A stretch of DNA of 64,000 bases from DAISKN01 sp963716925 (GCA_963716925.1 CAVQUX010000010.1:1612001-1676000), one strand, 5' to 3'; shown: positions 51,123-60,588, numbered from the stretch's first letter. The notes: generated from the sequence alone by a model not told the origin. Translations and numbers: made by a program.

Positions 51123-52904
51123 GTGACCGGGCCGAACCTCTCTTCGTTCATGGACGAGCTCGGGCTCGAGTCCTTTTCCGACCTCCATCGCTTCAGCGTT
51201 TCCGATCGCGAGCGCTTCTGGAGCCTGGTTCTCGAAAGGCTCGGCATCGTCTTTCGTCGAAAGCCGGACTCGATCCTCGACGTCTCCCGGGGCGTGCGCG
51301 ACCCGGTCTGGCTTTCCGGAGCGCGGCTCAACATCGTCGAGAGCTGCTTCGGGGCCGATTCGGGAGCCACCGCCATCGTCTACGGGAAGGAGAGCGGAGA
51401 GCTTGCGACTACGAGCTACGGAAAGCTCGCCACCGACGTCCGGCGCTTTGCCGCGGGCCTTCGCCGGCACGGACTTCGGCCGGGCGACGCCATCGCGCTG
51501 TACCTCCCCATGACTCCGGAGTGCGTCGTCGCCTACCTCGGCACTCTCTGGGCCGGCTGCCGGGTGGTCTCGATCGCGGAAAGCTTCTCCGCCGAGGAGC
51601 TGAGGCGACGGATTCTAATCGGCGACGCCCGCGCTGTGGTCACGGTCTCGAGCTTTCGGCGCGGCGGGCGGGAGCACGCTCTCTACCCCAAGGTGCGCCA
51701 GGCGCTCGAAGGACTCGGGGAAGCGCGCGCCATCGTCGTCGACTCCGCGAAGCTCGAAGGGAGCGACCTCGCCTGGGAGGATGTTCTTTCAGCGGACGAG
51801 AGCGAGGTCCACGTTGCGTCTCCGGACGAGGTCACGAACGTGCTCTTCTCCTCGGGGACGACGGGAGTTCCGAAGGCGATTCCCTGGACGCACGTCACCC
51901 CTCTCAAGGGCGCGATGGACGCGCATTTCCACCAGGACGTTCATCCCGAAGACGTCGTCGCCTGGCCCACGAGCATCGGCTGGATGATGGGTCCGTGGCT
52001 CATCTTCGCGAGCCTCCTGAACCGCGCGACGATGGCCCTACCTGGAGACGCTCCCACGGCGCCGTCGTTCGCGCGTTTCGTCCGAGAAGCTCGGATCTCG
52101 ATCCTGGGCGTCGTCCCCTCGATGGTGCGAACATGGCGCTCCGAGGGCTCCGTATCCGAGGAGGACTTCGCCTTCGTCCGGCTCTTCAGCTCGACGGGCG
52201 AGGCCTCGACCGAGGAGGACTATCGCTGGCTCATGAGCCGGGCCGGTTTTCGAGCGCCGGTCCTCGAGTATCTCGGGGGCACGGAAATCGGAGGCGGCCA
52301 TCTCACCGGTACCCTCCTCGACCCTGGCCCGCCTTCCACGTTCACCACTCCCGCTCTCGGCGTCGATTTCGTCATTCTCGACGAGAACGGCCGGCCGGTT
52401 TCCGCAGGAGAGACGGGGGAGCTCTTCCTGATTCCGCCGGCGCTCGGCATGTCCCAGCGCCTTCTGAACGCGAGTCACGACGAGGTCTACTACGAGGGCT
52501 GTCCCCGGGGTCCGAACGGCGAGGTCCTGCGCCGCCACGGCGATCGAATCCAGGTGCTCGCCGGCGGGGGCTACAAGGCGCAGGGCCGCGCCGACGACAC
52601 CATGAACCTCGGCGGCATCAAAGTCGGCTCGCTCGAGCTCGAGCGGCTCGTGAACGAACACCCCGCGGTTCTCGAAAGCGCCGCGGTGGGTGTGGCCGCA
52701 ACGGGGGGCGGCCCGGAGAAGCTCGTCCTTCACGTCGTTCTGCGGGAGCCGATCGCGTCCGATCGCCTGAGGCGCGAGCTCTCCGAGGCGATCGCCCGCC
52801 GGTTGAATCCGCTCTTCCGCGTCGAGGAGGTCGTGGTCCTCGACTCCCTCCCGAGGACGGCGTCGAACAAGATCGTCCGGCGCGAGCTCCGCCGCTTGCG
52901 CTAA
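51123..52904 (+). CDS. AMP-dependent acyl-CoA synthetase (ligase) family protein
   Basis: A ~593-residue ANL superfamily enzyme that activates a carboxylate as acyl-AMP and then acyl-CoA. It has the P-loop-like motif LFSSGTTGVPKAIPWTH, the adenine contact EYLGGTEIGGG, the hinge GDRIQVLAGGGYKAQGRADDTMNLGGIKVGS, and the catalytic Lys near the end in LPRTASNKIVRREL. LNIVESCF near residue 60 and the overall length resemble the plant AAE17/18-like group rather than acetyl-CoA synthetase. The start is uncertain: GTG 51123 gives VTGPNLSSFMDELGLESF, while ATG 51063 would overlap the start of divergent msrP. Substrate unknown. Confidence 0.88.
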   Translation: MTGPNLSSFMDELGLESFSDLHRFSVSDRERFWSLVLERLGIVFRRKPDSILDVSRGVRDPVWLSGARLNIVESCFGADSGATAIVYGKESGELATTSYGKLATDVRRFAAGLRRHGLRPGDAIALYLPMTPECVVAYLGTLWAGCRVVSIAESFSAEELRRRILIGDARAVVTVSSFRRGGREHALYPKVRQALEGLGEARAIVVDSAKLEGSDLAWEDVLSADESEVHVASPDEVTNVLFSSGTTGVPKAIPWTHVTPLKGAMDAHFHQDVHPEDVVAWPTSIGWMMGPWLIFASLLNRATMALPGDAPTAPSFARFVREARISILGVVPSMVRTWRSEGSVSEEDFAFVRLFSSTGEASTEEDYRWLMSRAGFRAPVLEYLGGTEIGGGHLTGTLLDPGPPSTFTTPALGVDFVILDENGRPVSAGETGELFLIPPALGMSQRLLNASHDEVYYEGCPRGPNGEVLRRHGDRIQVLAGGGYKAQGRADDTMNLGGIKVGSLELERLVNEHPAVLESAAVGVAATGGGPEKLVLHVVLREPIASDRLRRELSEAIARRLNPLFRVEEVVVLDSLPRTASNKIVRRELRRLR

Positions 52905-52935
52905 TCTCTTCCGAGGAGGGAGGGGAGGATGACGC

Positions 52936-54252
52936 TTGTATCGTGCCCTCTTGTTTCTCGTCCTTGCGTCCGAGCTCGAAGCCCAGAACTGGCCCCAGTT
53001 TCGCGGTCCTGACGGAAGCGGCCTTGCCGATCGGCAGAACCTGCCCTTCGAATGGAGCGTCGAGGAGGGTCGAAACCTCCTCTGGCGCGCTCCGATAGAG
53101 GGGCTCGGCCACTCGAGCCCCGTCGTGTGGGGTGATCGCATATACCTCACGACCGCCATCGCCGAAACCGCGGGAAGCCCGACGCTCGTGCTCGGCGACA
53201 GCGACGTGGCCGGAATCGACACCGCTCCCGACGTCGTTTCCCACCGCTGGGAGATCCTCGCTCTCGACAAACGGAGCGGCGCCGTCCTCTGGCGGAAGAC
53301 CGCACATCGAGGAGTTCCCCGGCTGAAACGCCACGTCAAGGCGAGCCACGCTTCCGCGAGCCCCGCCACCGACGGCCGGAGCCTGGTCGCGCTCCTCGGC
53401 ACGGAAGGACTCTTCTGCTTCGACATGGAGGGAGAGCTTCGGTGGCGCACCGACCTCGGACTTCTCGACGTCGGCTACTGGGGTGAGCCCGAGTATCAAT
53501 GGGGCGCCGCCAGCTCGCCCTTGATCTACGAGGACCTGGTCATCGTGCAGAACGATCGGCAGAAGGACTCCTTCGTCGCCGCGTACGATCTCGAGAGCGG
53601 GAAGGAAGTCTGGCGCGCCTCTCGCGACGAGAAGCCCGCCTGGAGCACGCCCGCGATCTACCGGGGCGAAGGCGGGGCGGAGCTCGTCACCAACGGCGCC
53701 AACTGGATCCGGGCGAACGACCCCCGGACCGGGAATGAGCTCTGGCGGCTCCCGCACGGAGACCTCCAGGTCATCACTCCCACCCCGATCGTCGCCGGAG
53801 ATCGCATCATCGTGACCGGGGGGAACCCGACGGGAGCGCAGACCACCTTCGCCATCCGGCCGGGCGCGCGCGGCGACGCGCGGAGCCACGTCGTCTGGAC
53901 GGCGGAAAGGAGCTCCCCCTATACGCCCACCCCCCTGGCCTACGACGGGATCCTCTACGTCATCGTCGACAACGGAATCCTCTCGACCTTCGACCTCGCG
54001 ACCGGAGAGCGGCTCTACCGGACGCGGCTCGAAGTGGGCGCGGGATTCTCGGCCTCGCCGATCGCGTCGGACGGAAAGATCTACCTACCGAGCGAGGACG
54101 GCGCGGTCTTCGTCGTTCGGGCGGGGAGGGAGTTCCAGTCGCTCGCCCGCAACGAAATGGGAGAGCCGCTGATGGCTTCCCCCGCCGTCTCCGAAGAGAT
54201 CCTGTTCGTCCGGGGAAGCCGGCACCTGTTCGCGATCAGGGCTCGATCGTGA
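52936..54252 (+). CDS. Secreted PQQ-like beta-propeller protein
   Basis: A 438-residue exported protein with PQQ/pyrrolo-quinoline-type propeller repeats: NWPQFRGPDGSGLADRQNLPFEW is the typical start of outer-membrane assembly BamB-like or alcohol dehydrogenase-like propellers, followed by blades LALDKRSGAVLWRKTAHRG, AAYDLESGKEVWRASRDEKPAWSTPAIY, RANDPRTGNELWRLPHGD and STFDLATGERLYRTRLEVG. No PQQ-dehydrogenase catalytic Cys-Cys or Ca ligands are evident, so a scaffold role is likely. TTG 52936 starts a signal peptide (YRALLFLVLASELEAQ). It overlaps the 3' end of the convergent cyclophilin gene by 17 bp. Confidence 0.85.
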   Translation: MYRALLFLVLASELEAQNWPQFRGPDGSGLADRQNLPFEWSVEEGRNLLWRAPIEGLGHSSPVVWGDRIYLTTAIAETAGSPTLVLGDSDVAGIDTAPDVVSHRWEILALDKRSGAVLWRKTAHRGVPRLKRHVKASHASASPATDGRSLVALLGTEGLFCFDMEGELRWRTDLGLLDVGYWGEPEYQWGAASSPLIYEDLVIVQNDRQKDSFVAAYDLESGKEVWRASRDEKPAWSTPAIYRGEGGAELVTNGANWIRANDPRTGNELWRLPHGDLQVITPTPIVAGDRIIVTGGNPTGAQTTFAIRPGARGDARSHVVWTAERSSPYTPTPLAYDGILYVIVDNGILSTFDLATGERLYRTRLEVGAGFSASPIASDGKIYLPSEDGAVFVVRAGREFQSLARNEMGEPLMASPAVSEEILFVRGSRHLFAIRARS

Positions 54253-55355
54253 CCACCACGACCTGGTAGTCGACGGCGGTTCACGCTCACCGCGGTGGCG
54301 ACGGTGAGGAGCTGACGCCCGGTGAGGCCGTTCGTCGGCGTGATGGTGAGGAGACCCGTCGTGAAATCCACGCGGTACTGAAGGTTCGTATTCGCCTGAG
54401 CCGGGACGGTGAGGCCGTTCGCGGCCAGACCCGTCTGGTCGAGAAAGCGCGCCGAAGAGGGGTCCTCGACGTCGATTGCTCGAAGCTGGTAGGAAAGCGG
54501 CGTGTCCACCCGAGTCCGGAGCTCCGGAATGTCGGCGAGAAACGGCGGGCTGTCGATGGCGTCGGGGGTAACGTTCACGCGGAACGTCTGCCGCGCTTCC
54601 TGGCCGCTCGAGCTCCGGACGACTATCGTGACGTCCGCGGCCCCCGTGGCGCCTTCCGCGGCCTTCAGCAGGACTACCGCGTTCTCCTCGTCGAGGAAGC
54701 TCCGGGCCGACTCGATCACCACGTTCGTAACCGGCCGGTCGCCCGTGCCCACGGGGACCTCGCTGATCGCTTCGCGAACGCTCTCGCCCTCGACGAGAAC
54801 TCCGAAAATCGTATGGTTGTAATCCAGATGACGCTGGGCGCCCTCGGTGACGAAGAACTGAGAGTCGTTGGTATCGTCCTGGGACTTGGCCATCGAGAGG
54901 AGGCCGGTGCGGTTGTGCTGGAGGTCGACGTGGAACTGATCGTCGAAGGCGCCGAGCGGGGAGCCTCCGGAGCCGGTTCCGGTGGGGTCGCCTCCCTGGA
55001 TCACGAAGTTGTCGATGACTCGATGGAAGATCACGCCGTCGTAGAACCCGGAATCGGCGAGCTCGACGATGTGGTCGGTCGCGCGCCGCGCGTTCTCGTC
55101 GAAGAGCTCGAAGACCATCTCACCGAAACCAGCGACCTGCATGCGGAGACTGCGATTGCCCGCGAGCACCGCAGCGCTGACCAACGAATCGCTCGTCTGG
55201 ACGGTATAAGTCAGGGGTCCCTCTCCCTCCGCATCCAGGGTCAGGATGAGCGGCGAGCCCCCGAGGAGCTGGACGTCGCCTACCGGCGGCAGCGTCGGCT
55301 GCGCGACGGCAACGGCGGGAAAAACGGCCAGAAAAGCCCAGGGTAGAAACCGCAT
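54236..55355 (-). CDS. Exported cyclophilin-type peptidyl-prolyl isomerase with Ig-like domains, frameshifted
   Basis: A secreted PPIase (signal MRFLPWAFLAVFPAVAVAQP). After a ~55-residue Ig-like strand region, residues ~75-210 are the cyclophilin fold: FGEMVFELFDENARRATDHIVELADSGFYDGVIFHRVIDNFVIQGGDPTGTGSGG, LLSMAKSQDDTNDSQFFVTEG and LDYNHTIFGVLVEGESV, with catalytic Arg in FHRVIDNF and the QGGDP motif intact. The remainder is a cadherin/Ig-like repeat (FLADIPELRTRVDTPLSYQLRAIDVEDP). Near 54278 one extra base shifts the frame; removing it gives SVNAVDYQVVVVTIEP and a stop at 54236. The break affects only the last 15 residues. Confidence 0.88.
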
Positions 55356-55399
55356 AGGTGTCGGTCAGCGTAGCACAAACGAGGTAAACTCGTCCCGCC

Positions 55400-56968
55400 G
55401 TGAACCGCCAGACCCTCGCTCTCGGGCCGTACCACGAGTCGTTCGCCCGGGAGGCGCGCGCCTGGCGGGGGAAGAAATGCGTCCCGAGGCTTTGGGACCG
55501 GGATTCTTCGCTCTGGACGGGCAAGGACGAGGGGCGCTGGCTCGGTTGGCTCGATGTCGTGGGACGGGAGCTTTCGCGGGTCGAGGAGCTCGAGGCGCTG
55601 GCCAGCGACGTCTCGGGATTCGAGAGCGCGGTGGTCCTGGGAATGGGAGGCTCGAGCCTCTGTCCCGACGTCCTGGCCCGGAGCTTCGGACACCGTCCGG
55701 GATTCCCCCGGCTGCTCGTCCTCGATTCCACCGTCCCGGACCAGATTGCGGAGCTCGAAGCCAACATTAATATGGAGACGACTCTCTTCATCGTCGCCTC
55801 GAAGTCCGGGACCACCGCGGAGCCCAATGCTTTCGAGAAGTACTTCTTCGACCGGGCGCGCTCGGGAGAGCAATTCCTCGCCATCACCGACCCTGGAAGC
55901 TCGCTCGAGCGGCTCGCCCGCGAGAGAGGCTATCGGCGCGTCCTTCACGGCGAGCCCGAAATCGGCGGGCGCTTCTCCGCTCTCTCCCGATTCGGAATGG
56001 CCCCGGCCGCGGTCGCCGGCATCGAGCCGCGGGGGTTCCTGAAGCGGGCCCAGACCATGGCGGAAGCCTGCGGTCCCGACGTCTTGCCCGAGGAGAATCC
56101 GGGAGTCGCGCTCGGCCTCGCTCTCGGGACGCTTGCCCGCGCGGGCAGGGACAAGCTCACCCTCTTCACGTCTCCCGAGGTCGCGTCGTTCGGAGGCTGG
56201 CTCGAGCAGCTCGTCGCGGAATCGACAGGAAAGAACGGGAAGGGAATCGTGCCCGTCGATCGCGAGCGGGCGGGCGCCCCCTACGGCGACGATAGGGTTT
56301 TCGCCTACGTGGGAATCGGATCTTCGAGCGTTCTCGCCGATCTCGAGCGCGCCGGACACCCGGTCATCCACATCGAGCTCGACTCGGTCGACGGTCTCGC
56401 GGAGGAGTTCTTCCGGTGGGAGATCGCGACCGCGGTCGCGGGCTCGGTCCTCGAGCTCAATCCCTTCGACCAGCCGGATGTAGAAGCCGCGAAAGTCGCG
56501 ACCCGTACTCTCATGGCGCGCTTCGAGCAGACGGGGGAGCTTCCAAAACGTCCCGCGGGGGGTGAGCTCCAAGATCTCCTCTCGACGCTCGAGCCCGGAG
56601 ACTACTTCGCGATCAACGCGTTCGTCGCCATGAACCGGAGGAACGATCTCGAGCTCCAGGCCCTGAGGCATCGGGTGCGAGACGAGAAGCGGGTCGCGAC
56701 CACTCTCGGCTACGGACCGCGCTACCTTCACTCGACGGGCCAGCTCCACAAGGGCGGTCCGAACCGCGGGGTGTTCCTCCAAATCACCTCCGACGACGCG
56801 AAGGACCTGCCGATTCCCGGCCAGAGGTACACCTTCGGCCAGATGAAAGCGTTTCAGGCGGCGGGAGATTTCGAAGTGCTCCGCGCTCGGGGTCGGCGCG
56901 GTCTTCACGTCCATCTCGGAGTGGACGTCCCCGCCGGGCTCCGCTCCCTCCGCCTACTCGCTTCGTAG
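55400..56968 (+). CDS. pgi: Glucose-6-phosphate isomerase (Tal-Pgi type)
   Basis: A 522-residue phosphoglucose isomerase, interconverting glucose-6-P and fructose-6-P in glycolysis/gluconeogenesis. SIS-domain motifs are clear: VVLGMGGSSLCPDVLARSF, LFIVASKSGTTAEPNAFEKYFF, GGRFSALSRFGMAPAAVAGI, and YLHSTGQLHKGGPNRGVFLQI. The sequence resembles the isomerase half of bifunctional transaldolase-isomerase (Tal-Pgi) proteins more than stand-alone Pgi; the transaldolase half is not encoded upstream, where the cyclophilin gene starts divergently 44 bp away. GTG start at 55400. Its 3' end overlaps the convergent permease gene by 15 bp. Confidence 0.92.
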   Translation: MNRQTLALGPYHESFAREARAWRGKKCVPRLWDRDSSLWTGKDEGRWLGWLDVVGRELSRVEELEALASDVSGFESAVVLGMGGSSLCPDVLARSFGHRPGFPRLLVLDSTVPDQIAELEANINMETTLFIVASKSGTTAEPNAFEKYFFDRARSGEQFLAITDPGSSLERLARERGYRRVLHGEPEIGGRFSALSRFGMAPAAVAGIEPRGFLKRAQTMAEACGPDVLPEENPGVALGLALGTLARAGRDKLTLFTSPEVASFGGWLEQLVAESTGKNGKGIVPVDRERAGAPYGDDRVFAYVGIGSSSVLADLERAGHPVIHIELDSVDGLAEEFFRWEIATAVAGSVLELNPFDQPDVEAAKVATRTLMARFEQTGELPKRPAGGELQDLLSTLEPGDYFAINAFVAMNRRNDLELQALRHRVRDEKRVATTLGYGPRYLHSTGQLHKGGPNRGVFLQITSDDAKDLPIPGQRYTFGQMKAFQAAGDFEVLRARGRRGLHVHLGVDVPAGLRSLRLLAS

Positions 56969-59590
56969 CGCGAGGAGCGGGTCGAGCCGAGCGGCGCGCC
57001 GGGCCGGGAGAACCACCGCGACCAGCGCCACCCCGATCAAGAACAGAGAGACGGCGGCGAAAGTCGCCGGATCGGAGGCGGTCACGCCGAAGAGCAGACC
57101 GGAAACGAGACCGCGCGCGAGAAATGCGGCTCCGAGGCCGATGAGAAGACCGATACCCACGAGGCGCGCTCCTCGCCACAAAACGAGAGCTCCGATGTCG
57201 CCGCGGCTCGCTCCGAGCGCGGATCGAATTCCGATCTCGACGGTCTGCTGGCTCACGGTATAGCTCAGGACGCCGTAGAGACCGACGGCCGCGAGGAGGA
57301 GGGCGAGAGCCGCGAATACCCCGAACAGGAACGAGGTAAATCGCTTCGGGGCGAGGTGGTCGGTGAGGATGCGCTCCATGGTGCGCACCGCGACGATGGG
57401 AATCTCTCCGGCGGCCGACCATACCGCTCGCTCGATCTGGGGCTGCAGGCGATCGGGAGTCTCGCGGCTCGCGACGACGAGAGTCGTCGTCAGGTAGAAC
57501 GAGACCGGGTTCTGGGCGTAGGGAAAATAGATCTCGGGCCGAACGTCCTGGCTGATGTCCCACTGCCGGGAGTCGGAGGCGACGCCGACGACGGTGCGCC
57601 AGTCCTGGTCCTCGGGTTGGCCGATTCGGATGCGACGTCCGAGGATGGACTCGATCGAGGCGTAGCGTTCGGCGAAAGTGCGGTTCACGAGTATGACCCG
57701 CTCCGTTTGCTCGTCGTCCCCATCCGTGAAGTCACGCCCGGCGAGAAGGGGAATCCCCATCGTATCGAAGTACGAGGGAGTGACGGTGCGCACGCTCGCC
57801 GTCGGAAGCTCGGCAGGTTCGACGGCTTCCGACCCGTCGAGGAGGAAGCCGAAGCCCCAGATATCGCCGCCAATCGGAAGATTATTGATGAGAGCGACTC
57901 CCCGCACTCCCGGGAGCGCGCCCACGCTCTCCCGGATCTGGCGAAATAGACTCGACTGCCGCGCGGGCTCGGTGTGCGGAGATCCGGCGAGGAGGAGCGA
58001 CGAGGTGAGGAGCTCGTCGCGCCGAAACCCGGGGTCGAGCGTCGTGAGCTCGCGGAAGCTCCGGATCACGAGGCCCGCGGCGACGAGCAGAATGGCCGAG
58101 GTCGCGACCTGCGAGACCACCAGAAGATCCCGGAGACGTCTCCCTCGAGAATCCGTCGCCCGCGTACCCGCTTCGCGGAGCGCGGATGTCGCGGATGCCC
58201 TCGGCATGCTCACCATCGAGAGGAGGAGCGCCGCGCCGACGGAGACCAGAACCGAGTAGAACAGGAGCCGCGCGTCGACGGAGATTTCCGCGAGCCGGGG
58301 AAGACCGGAGGGTGCAAGCTCGACGATCGTCGGAACCCCCCAGAGTGCGATCGAAGCGCCGACGGCGCCTCCGAGCGCCGCGAGGAGGAGGCTTTCGGTG
58401 AGCTGCTGACGCAGGCGATGGCCTCGCCCCGCTCCGAGCGCGACCGCGAGGGCCTCGTCTTTCGCCCGTCCCGCCGCCCGCGCGACTTGCAGATTCGCGA
58501 CGTTCGCGCAGGCGATGAGAGCGAGGAGCGCGACCGCGGCCAGGAGGAGAAGGAGCGCCGGCCGAGATTCGGATACGACCGGCTCCAGGAGCGGCTCCAG
58601 GTTGATTGCGGTGTTCACGTTCTCCCGGGGAAACTGCTTCACCAGCCGACTGCCGATCGCATCCATCTCCCCGCGGGCTTCGTCGAGCGAGACCCCCGGT
58701 TTCAGCCGGCCGAAGACGCGAAGGAAGCGGGAGTGGCGGGCGGCTTCTTCCGGGGTGAAGGAGAGAGGGGCCCAGATCTCGGCATCCGTCGCCCAGAAAG
58801 GCGGAAACCGGAAGCCCCGGGGCATGACTGCGGCAACGACATGAGCCTCGCCGTCCAGAACGAGCGTCTGACCGACGATCGAGGGGTCTTCGCCGAAACG
58901 CCGGCGCCACAGGTCGTAACCGAGGACGACCACCCGGTCGTCGCCTTCATCGCCTTCGTCGAAGGTTCGCCCCAGGAGCGGCTGCGCTCCGAGAAGGTGG
59001 AAGAGAGAAGGCGAGGCTTTCAAGCCCCGGATCTCGTCCGGACGATCGCGGCCCGTCAGGCTCGGAGACCAGGGATAGGCGGCGGTCATGAGAGAGACCG
59101 TCTCGCTCCCCGAGCGCCACGCATGGAAGTTGACCGGAGAGGTCGGACCGCGTCGGGCGTCGCTCCCCTTCTCGTGGAGGAAGAGGGCCACGAGCCTATC
59201 GGATTCCGCGAAAGGAAGCGGACGGAGCAGGATCGCATCGACGAGAGTGACCATGATGACCACGGCACCGATGCCGAGTCCCAGGGTCGCGACGGAAGCG
59301 AGGCTGAACGCGGGGGCGCGCGCCAGGCGACGTGCGCCGATGCGAAGATCCTGAGCAAGGCTGCCGGTCATTATCGGTGTTCTCCTTCGGGGCTTTGGGG
59401 GCGCCAGCTCGCGCTCGAGACGGTGGAGATCCCAGCCAGCCCGCAGAAAAGCGAGGGGAGCACCGAGGATGCCCCAGCGCGCGCGGGTTATCGCCACGGA
59501 TTCGAGGAAAGCCTCTTCCATCTCGGGCCCGTAGACCCGATGGAACTCCGGGGGAAGCGTCCGGAGCATCAGGCGGTAGATTCGCCTCAT
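56954..59590 (-). CDS. ADOP-type MacB/FtsX permease
   Basis: An 878-residue protein: a short N-terminal soluble domain (MRRIYRLMLRTLPPEFHRVYGPEMEEAFLESVAITRARWG), then two copies of a MacB periplasmic core plus FtsX helices (about residues 70-470 and 480-878). Markers are AFSLASVATLGLGIGAVVIMVTLVDAILLRPLPF, LLAAVALLALIACANVANLQVARAAGRAKDEALAVALGAGR, and C-terminal GLYGVLSYTVSQQTVEIGIRSALGASRGDI and ARRAARLDPLLALRSE. The double-permease architecture with this N-terminal helix bundle is the acidobacterial duplicated orphan permease (ADOP), numerous in Acidobacteriota. No ATPase is adjacent. The ATG at 59590 follows PadR; a GTG at 59602 overlapping the PadR stop is an alternative. Confidence 0.93.
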   Translation of the reverse strand: MRRIYRLMLRTLPPEFHRVYGPEMEEAFLESVAITRARWGILGAPLAFLRAGWDLHRLERELAPPKPRRRTPIMTGSLAQDLRIGARRLARAPAFSLASVATLGLGIGAVVIMVTLVDAILLRPLPFAESDRLVALFLHEKGSDARRGPTSPVNFHAWRSGSETVSLMTAAYPWSPSLTGRDRPDEIRGLKASPSLFHLLGAQPLLGRTFDEGDEGDDRVVVLGYDLWRRRFGEDPSIVGQTLVLDGEAHVVAAVMPRGFRFPPFWATDAEIWAPLSFTPEEAARHSRFLRVFGRLKPGVSLDEARGEMDAIGSRLVKQFPRENVNTAINLEPLLEPVVSESRPALLLLLAAVALLALIACANVANLQVARAAGRAKDEALAVALGAGRGHRLRQQLTESLLLAALGGAVGASIALWGVPTIVELAPSGLPRLAEISVDARLLFYSVLVSVGAALLLSMVSMPRASATSALREAGTRATDSRGRRLRDLLVVSQVATSAILLVAAGLVIRSFRELTTLDPGFRRDELLTSSLLLAGSPHTEPARQSSLFRQIRESVGALPGVRGVALINNLPIGGDIWGFGFLLDGSEAVEPAELPTASVRTVTPSYFDTMGIPLLAGRDFTDGDDEQTERVILVNRTFAERYASIESILGRRIRIGQPEDQDWRTVVGVASDSRQWDISQDVRPEIYFPYAQNPVSFYLTTTLVVASRETPDRLQPQIERAVWSAAGEIPIVAVRTMERILTDHLAPKRFTSFLFGVFAALALLLAAVGLYGVLSYTVSQQTVEIGIRSALGASRGDIGALVLWRGARLVGIGLLIGLGAAFLARGLVSGLLFGVTASDPATFAAVSLFLIGVALVAVVLPARRAARLDPLLALRSE

Positions 59591-59598
59591 CGTCCTTT

Positions 59599-59928
59599 TC
59601 ACCGAGGACCCACGGGTTTCAGGAGGTTGCGGGCCCGGGCCGCCTGGACGTAACGCTCGAGCCTTTCCGCTTCCGCTGCCAGGGCCTTGCGGCCCCGGTC
59701 GGTGATGCCGTAGTAGCGGGGCTTGCCGCCCCCCGACTTGCCGTCCCGGGGAGCTCGTTTCTCGACCACCAGCTCCGCATCGACGAGCTCCTTCAGGGAG
59801 CCGTAGAGCATCCCCGGCCAAAGGTGGGTCTGTCCCTCGGTGCGCTCGAGCACGTCGCGCATGATCTCGAGGCCGTGCCGATCCCGGTCGGCCAACGCCA
59901 GCAGAATCTGGAAAAGGTGCGGCTTCAT
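59599..59928 (-). CDS. PadR family transcriptional regulator
   Basis: A 109-residue winged-helix regulator: KPHLFQILLALADRDRHGLEIMRDVLERTEGQTHLWPGMLYGSLKELVDAELVVEKRAPRDG, with PRYYGITDRGRKALAAEAERLERYV at the wing and dimer helix. PadR genes commonly precede ADOP permeases and are thought to repress them. ATG 59928 is the family start. It is followed at 8-9 bp by the permease gene on the same strand, making an autoregulated pair. Palindromic AT-rich sites lie just upstream. Confidence 0.93.
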   Translation of the reverse strand: MKPHLFQILLALADRDRHGLEIMRDVLERTEGQTHLWPGMLYGSLKELVDAELVVEKRAPRDGKSGGGKPRYYGITDRGRKALAAEAERLERYVQAARARNLLKPVGPR

Positions 59929-59952
59929 GTAACGGGAAGAGTATCTCAAACG

Positions 59953-59978
59953 GTATATACTTATCAAGATATACTTGA
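59953..59978 (-). promoter_or_regulatory. Probable PadR operator/promoter region
   Basis: Two palindromes sit 24-50 bp upstream of padR: GTATATAC (59953-59960) and TCAAG-ATATA-CTTGA (59964-59978). Both are AT-rich and symmetric, as PadR dimers require, and lie where the -10/-35 region for the minus-strand gene should be. Binding by this PadR is inferred. Confidence 0.55.
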
Positions 59979-60024
59979 GTTCCAAAGGCGGACTGTAAGA
60001 GTCCGATTTTGCATGTACATATCG

Positions 60025-60093
60025 AACGGTCACTTAACCGTTTGACAGGGAGGCCCGCTTGTTACTAGTATAAGTCCGACCAAACTGGTCGGA
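60025..60093 (+). promoter_or_regulatory. Promoter and Rrf2/IscR-type operator of the suf operon
   Basis: TTGACA (60042-60047) and TAGTAT (60066-60071) form a -35/-10 pair with 18-bp spacing. Immediately after is a perfect palindrome, TCCGACCA-AAC-TGGTCGGA (60075-60093), resembling IscR type 1 sites (YYGAC...GTCRR). A second inverted repeat, AACGGT-N6-ACCGTT (60025-60042), touches the -35 box. The adjacent Rrf2 protein is the likely ligand. Confidence 0.8.
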
Positions 60094-60099
60094 GTTGAG

Positions 60100-60588
60100 A
60101 TGCTCAGACTATCGAAGAAAGTCGACTATGCCCTCATCGCGCTGATGCACCTCGCGCACCAGGACCAGGCGGGAGAGCCCGGCGCCTGGAGTGCCCGGGA
60201 GATCGCGAAGGGGTGCGGACTTCCGCCGGACCTTCTTGCGAAGATCCTTCAGCGGCTGGCTCGCGAAGGAATCGTGGTCTCGCACCAGGGGACGAAAGGG
60301 GGCTACAGTCTCAGCCGGCCCGCGGAGCGGATCCACGTGGTTTCGGTCATCGAGGCCGTCGACGGGCCGCTATCGCTCACGCAGTGCTTCACCGATGAAG
60401 GCACCTGCGACCAGTTCGACACCTGCAGCGTGAAGAGTCCGCTCCAGCGCCTGAACGAGCGGGTGCTTCGCATGGTCGGAGACGTGACCATCGCGAAGAT
60501 CTGCGAGGAAGACTTCGAGAGCATGACGGCGGGCCTCGGGGAGGTCCGGCTGCCGGTCATCCAGAACGCAACCAAGGACAGAACATGA
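60100..60588 (+). CDS. Rrf2 family Fe-S regulator of the suf operon (SufR/IscR-like)
   Basis: A 162-residue Rrf2-type regulator. The winged helix is MLRLSKKVDYALIALMHLAHQ...WSAREIAKGCGLPPDLLAKILQRLAREGIVVSHQGTKGGYSLSRPAE. Three cysteines for an Fe-S cluster are spaced as in IscR-like proteins: LTQCFTDEGTCDQFDTCSV. It would sense cluster supply through its own [Fe-S] cluster and bind the palindrome directly upstream, repressing the operon when clusters are plentiful. ATG 60100 is 7 bp after the palindrome. Its stop overlaps the sufB start by 4 bp. Confidence 0.93.
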   Translation: MLRLSKKVDYALIALMHLAHQDQAGEPGAWSAREIAKGCGLPPDLLAKILQRLAREGIVVSHQGTKGGYSLSRPAERIHVVSVIEAVDGPLSLTQCFTDEGTCDQFDTCSVKSPLQRLNERVLRMVGDVTIAKICEEDFESMTAGLGEVRLPVIQNATKDRT

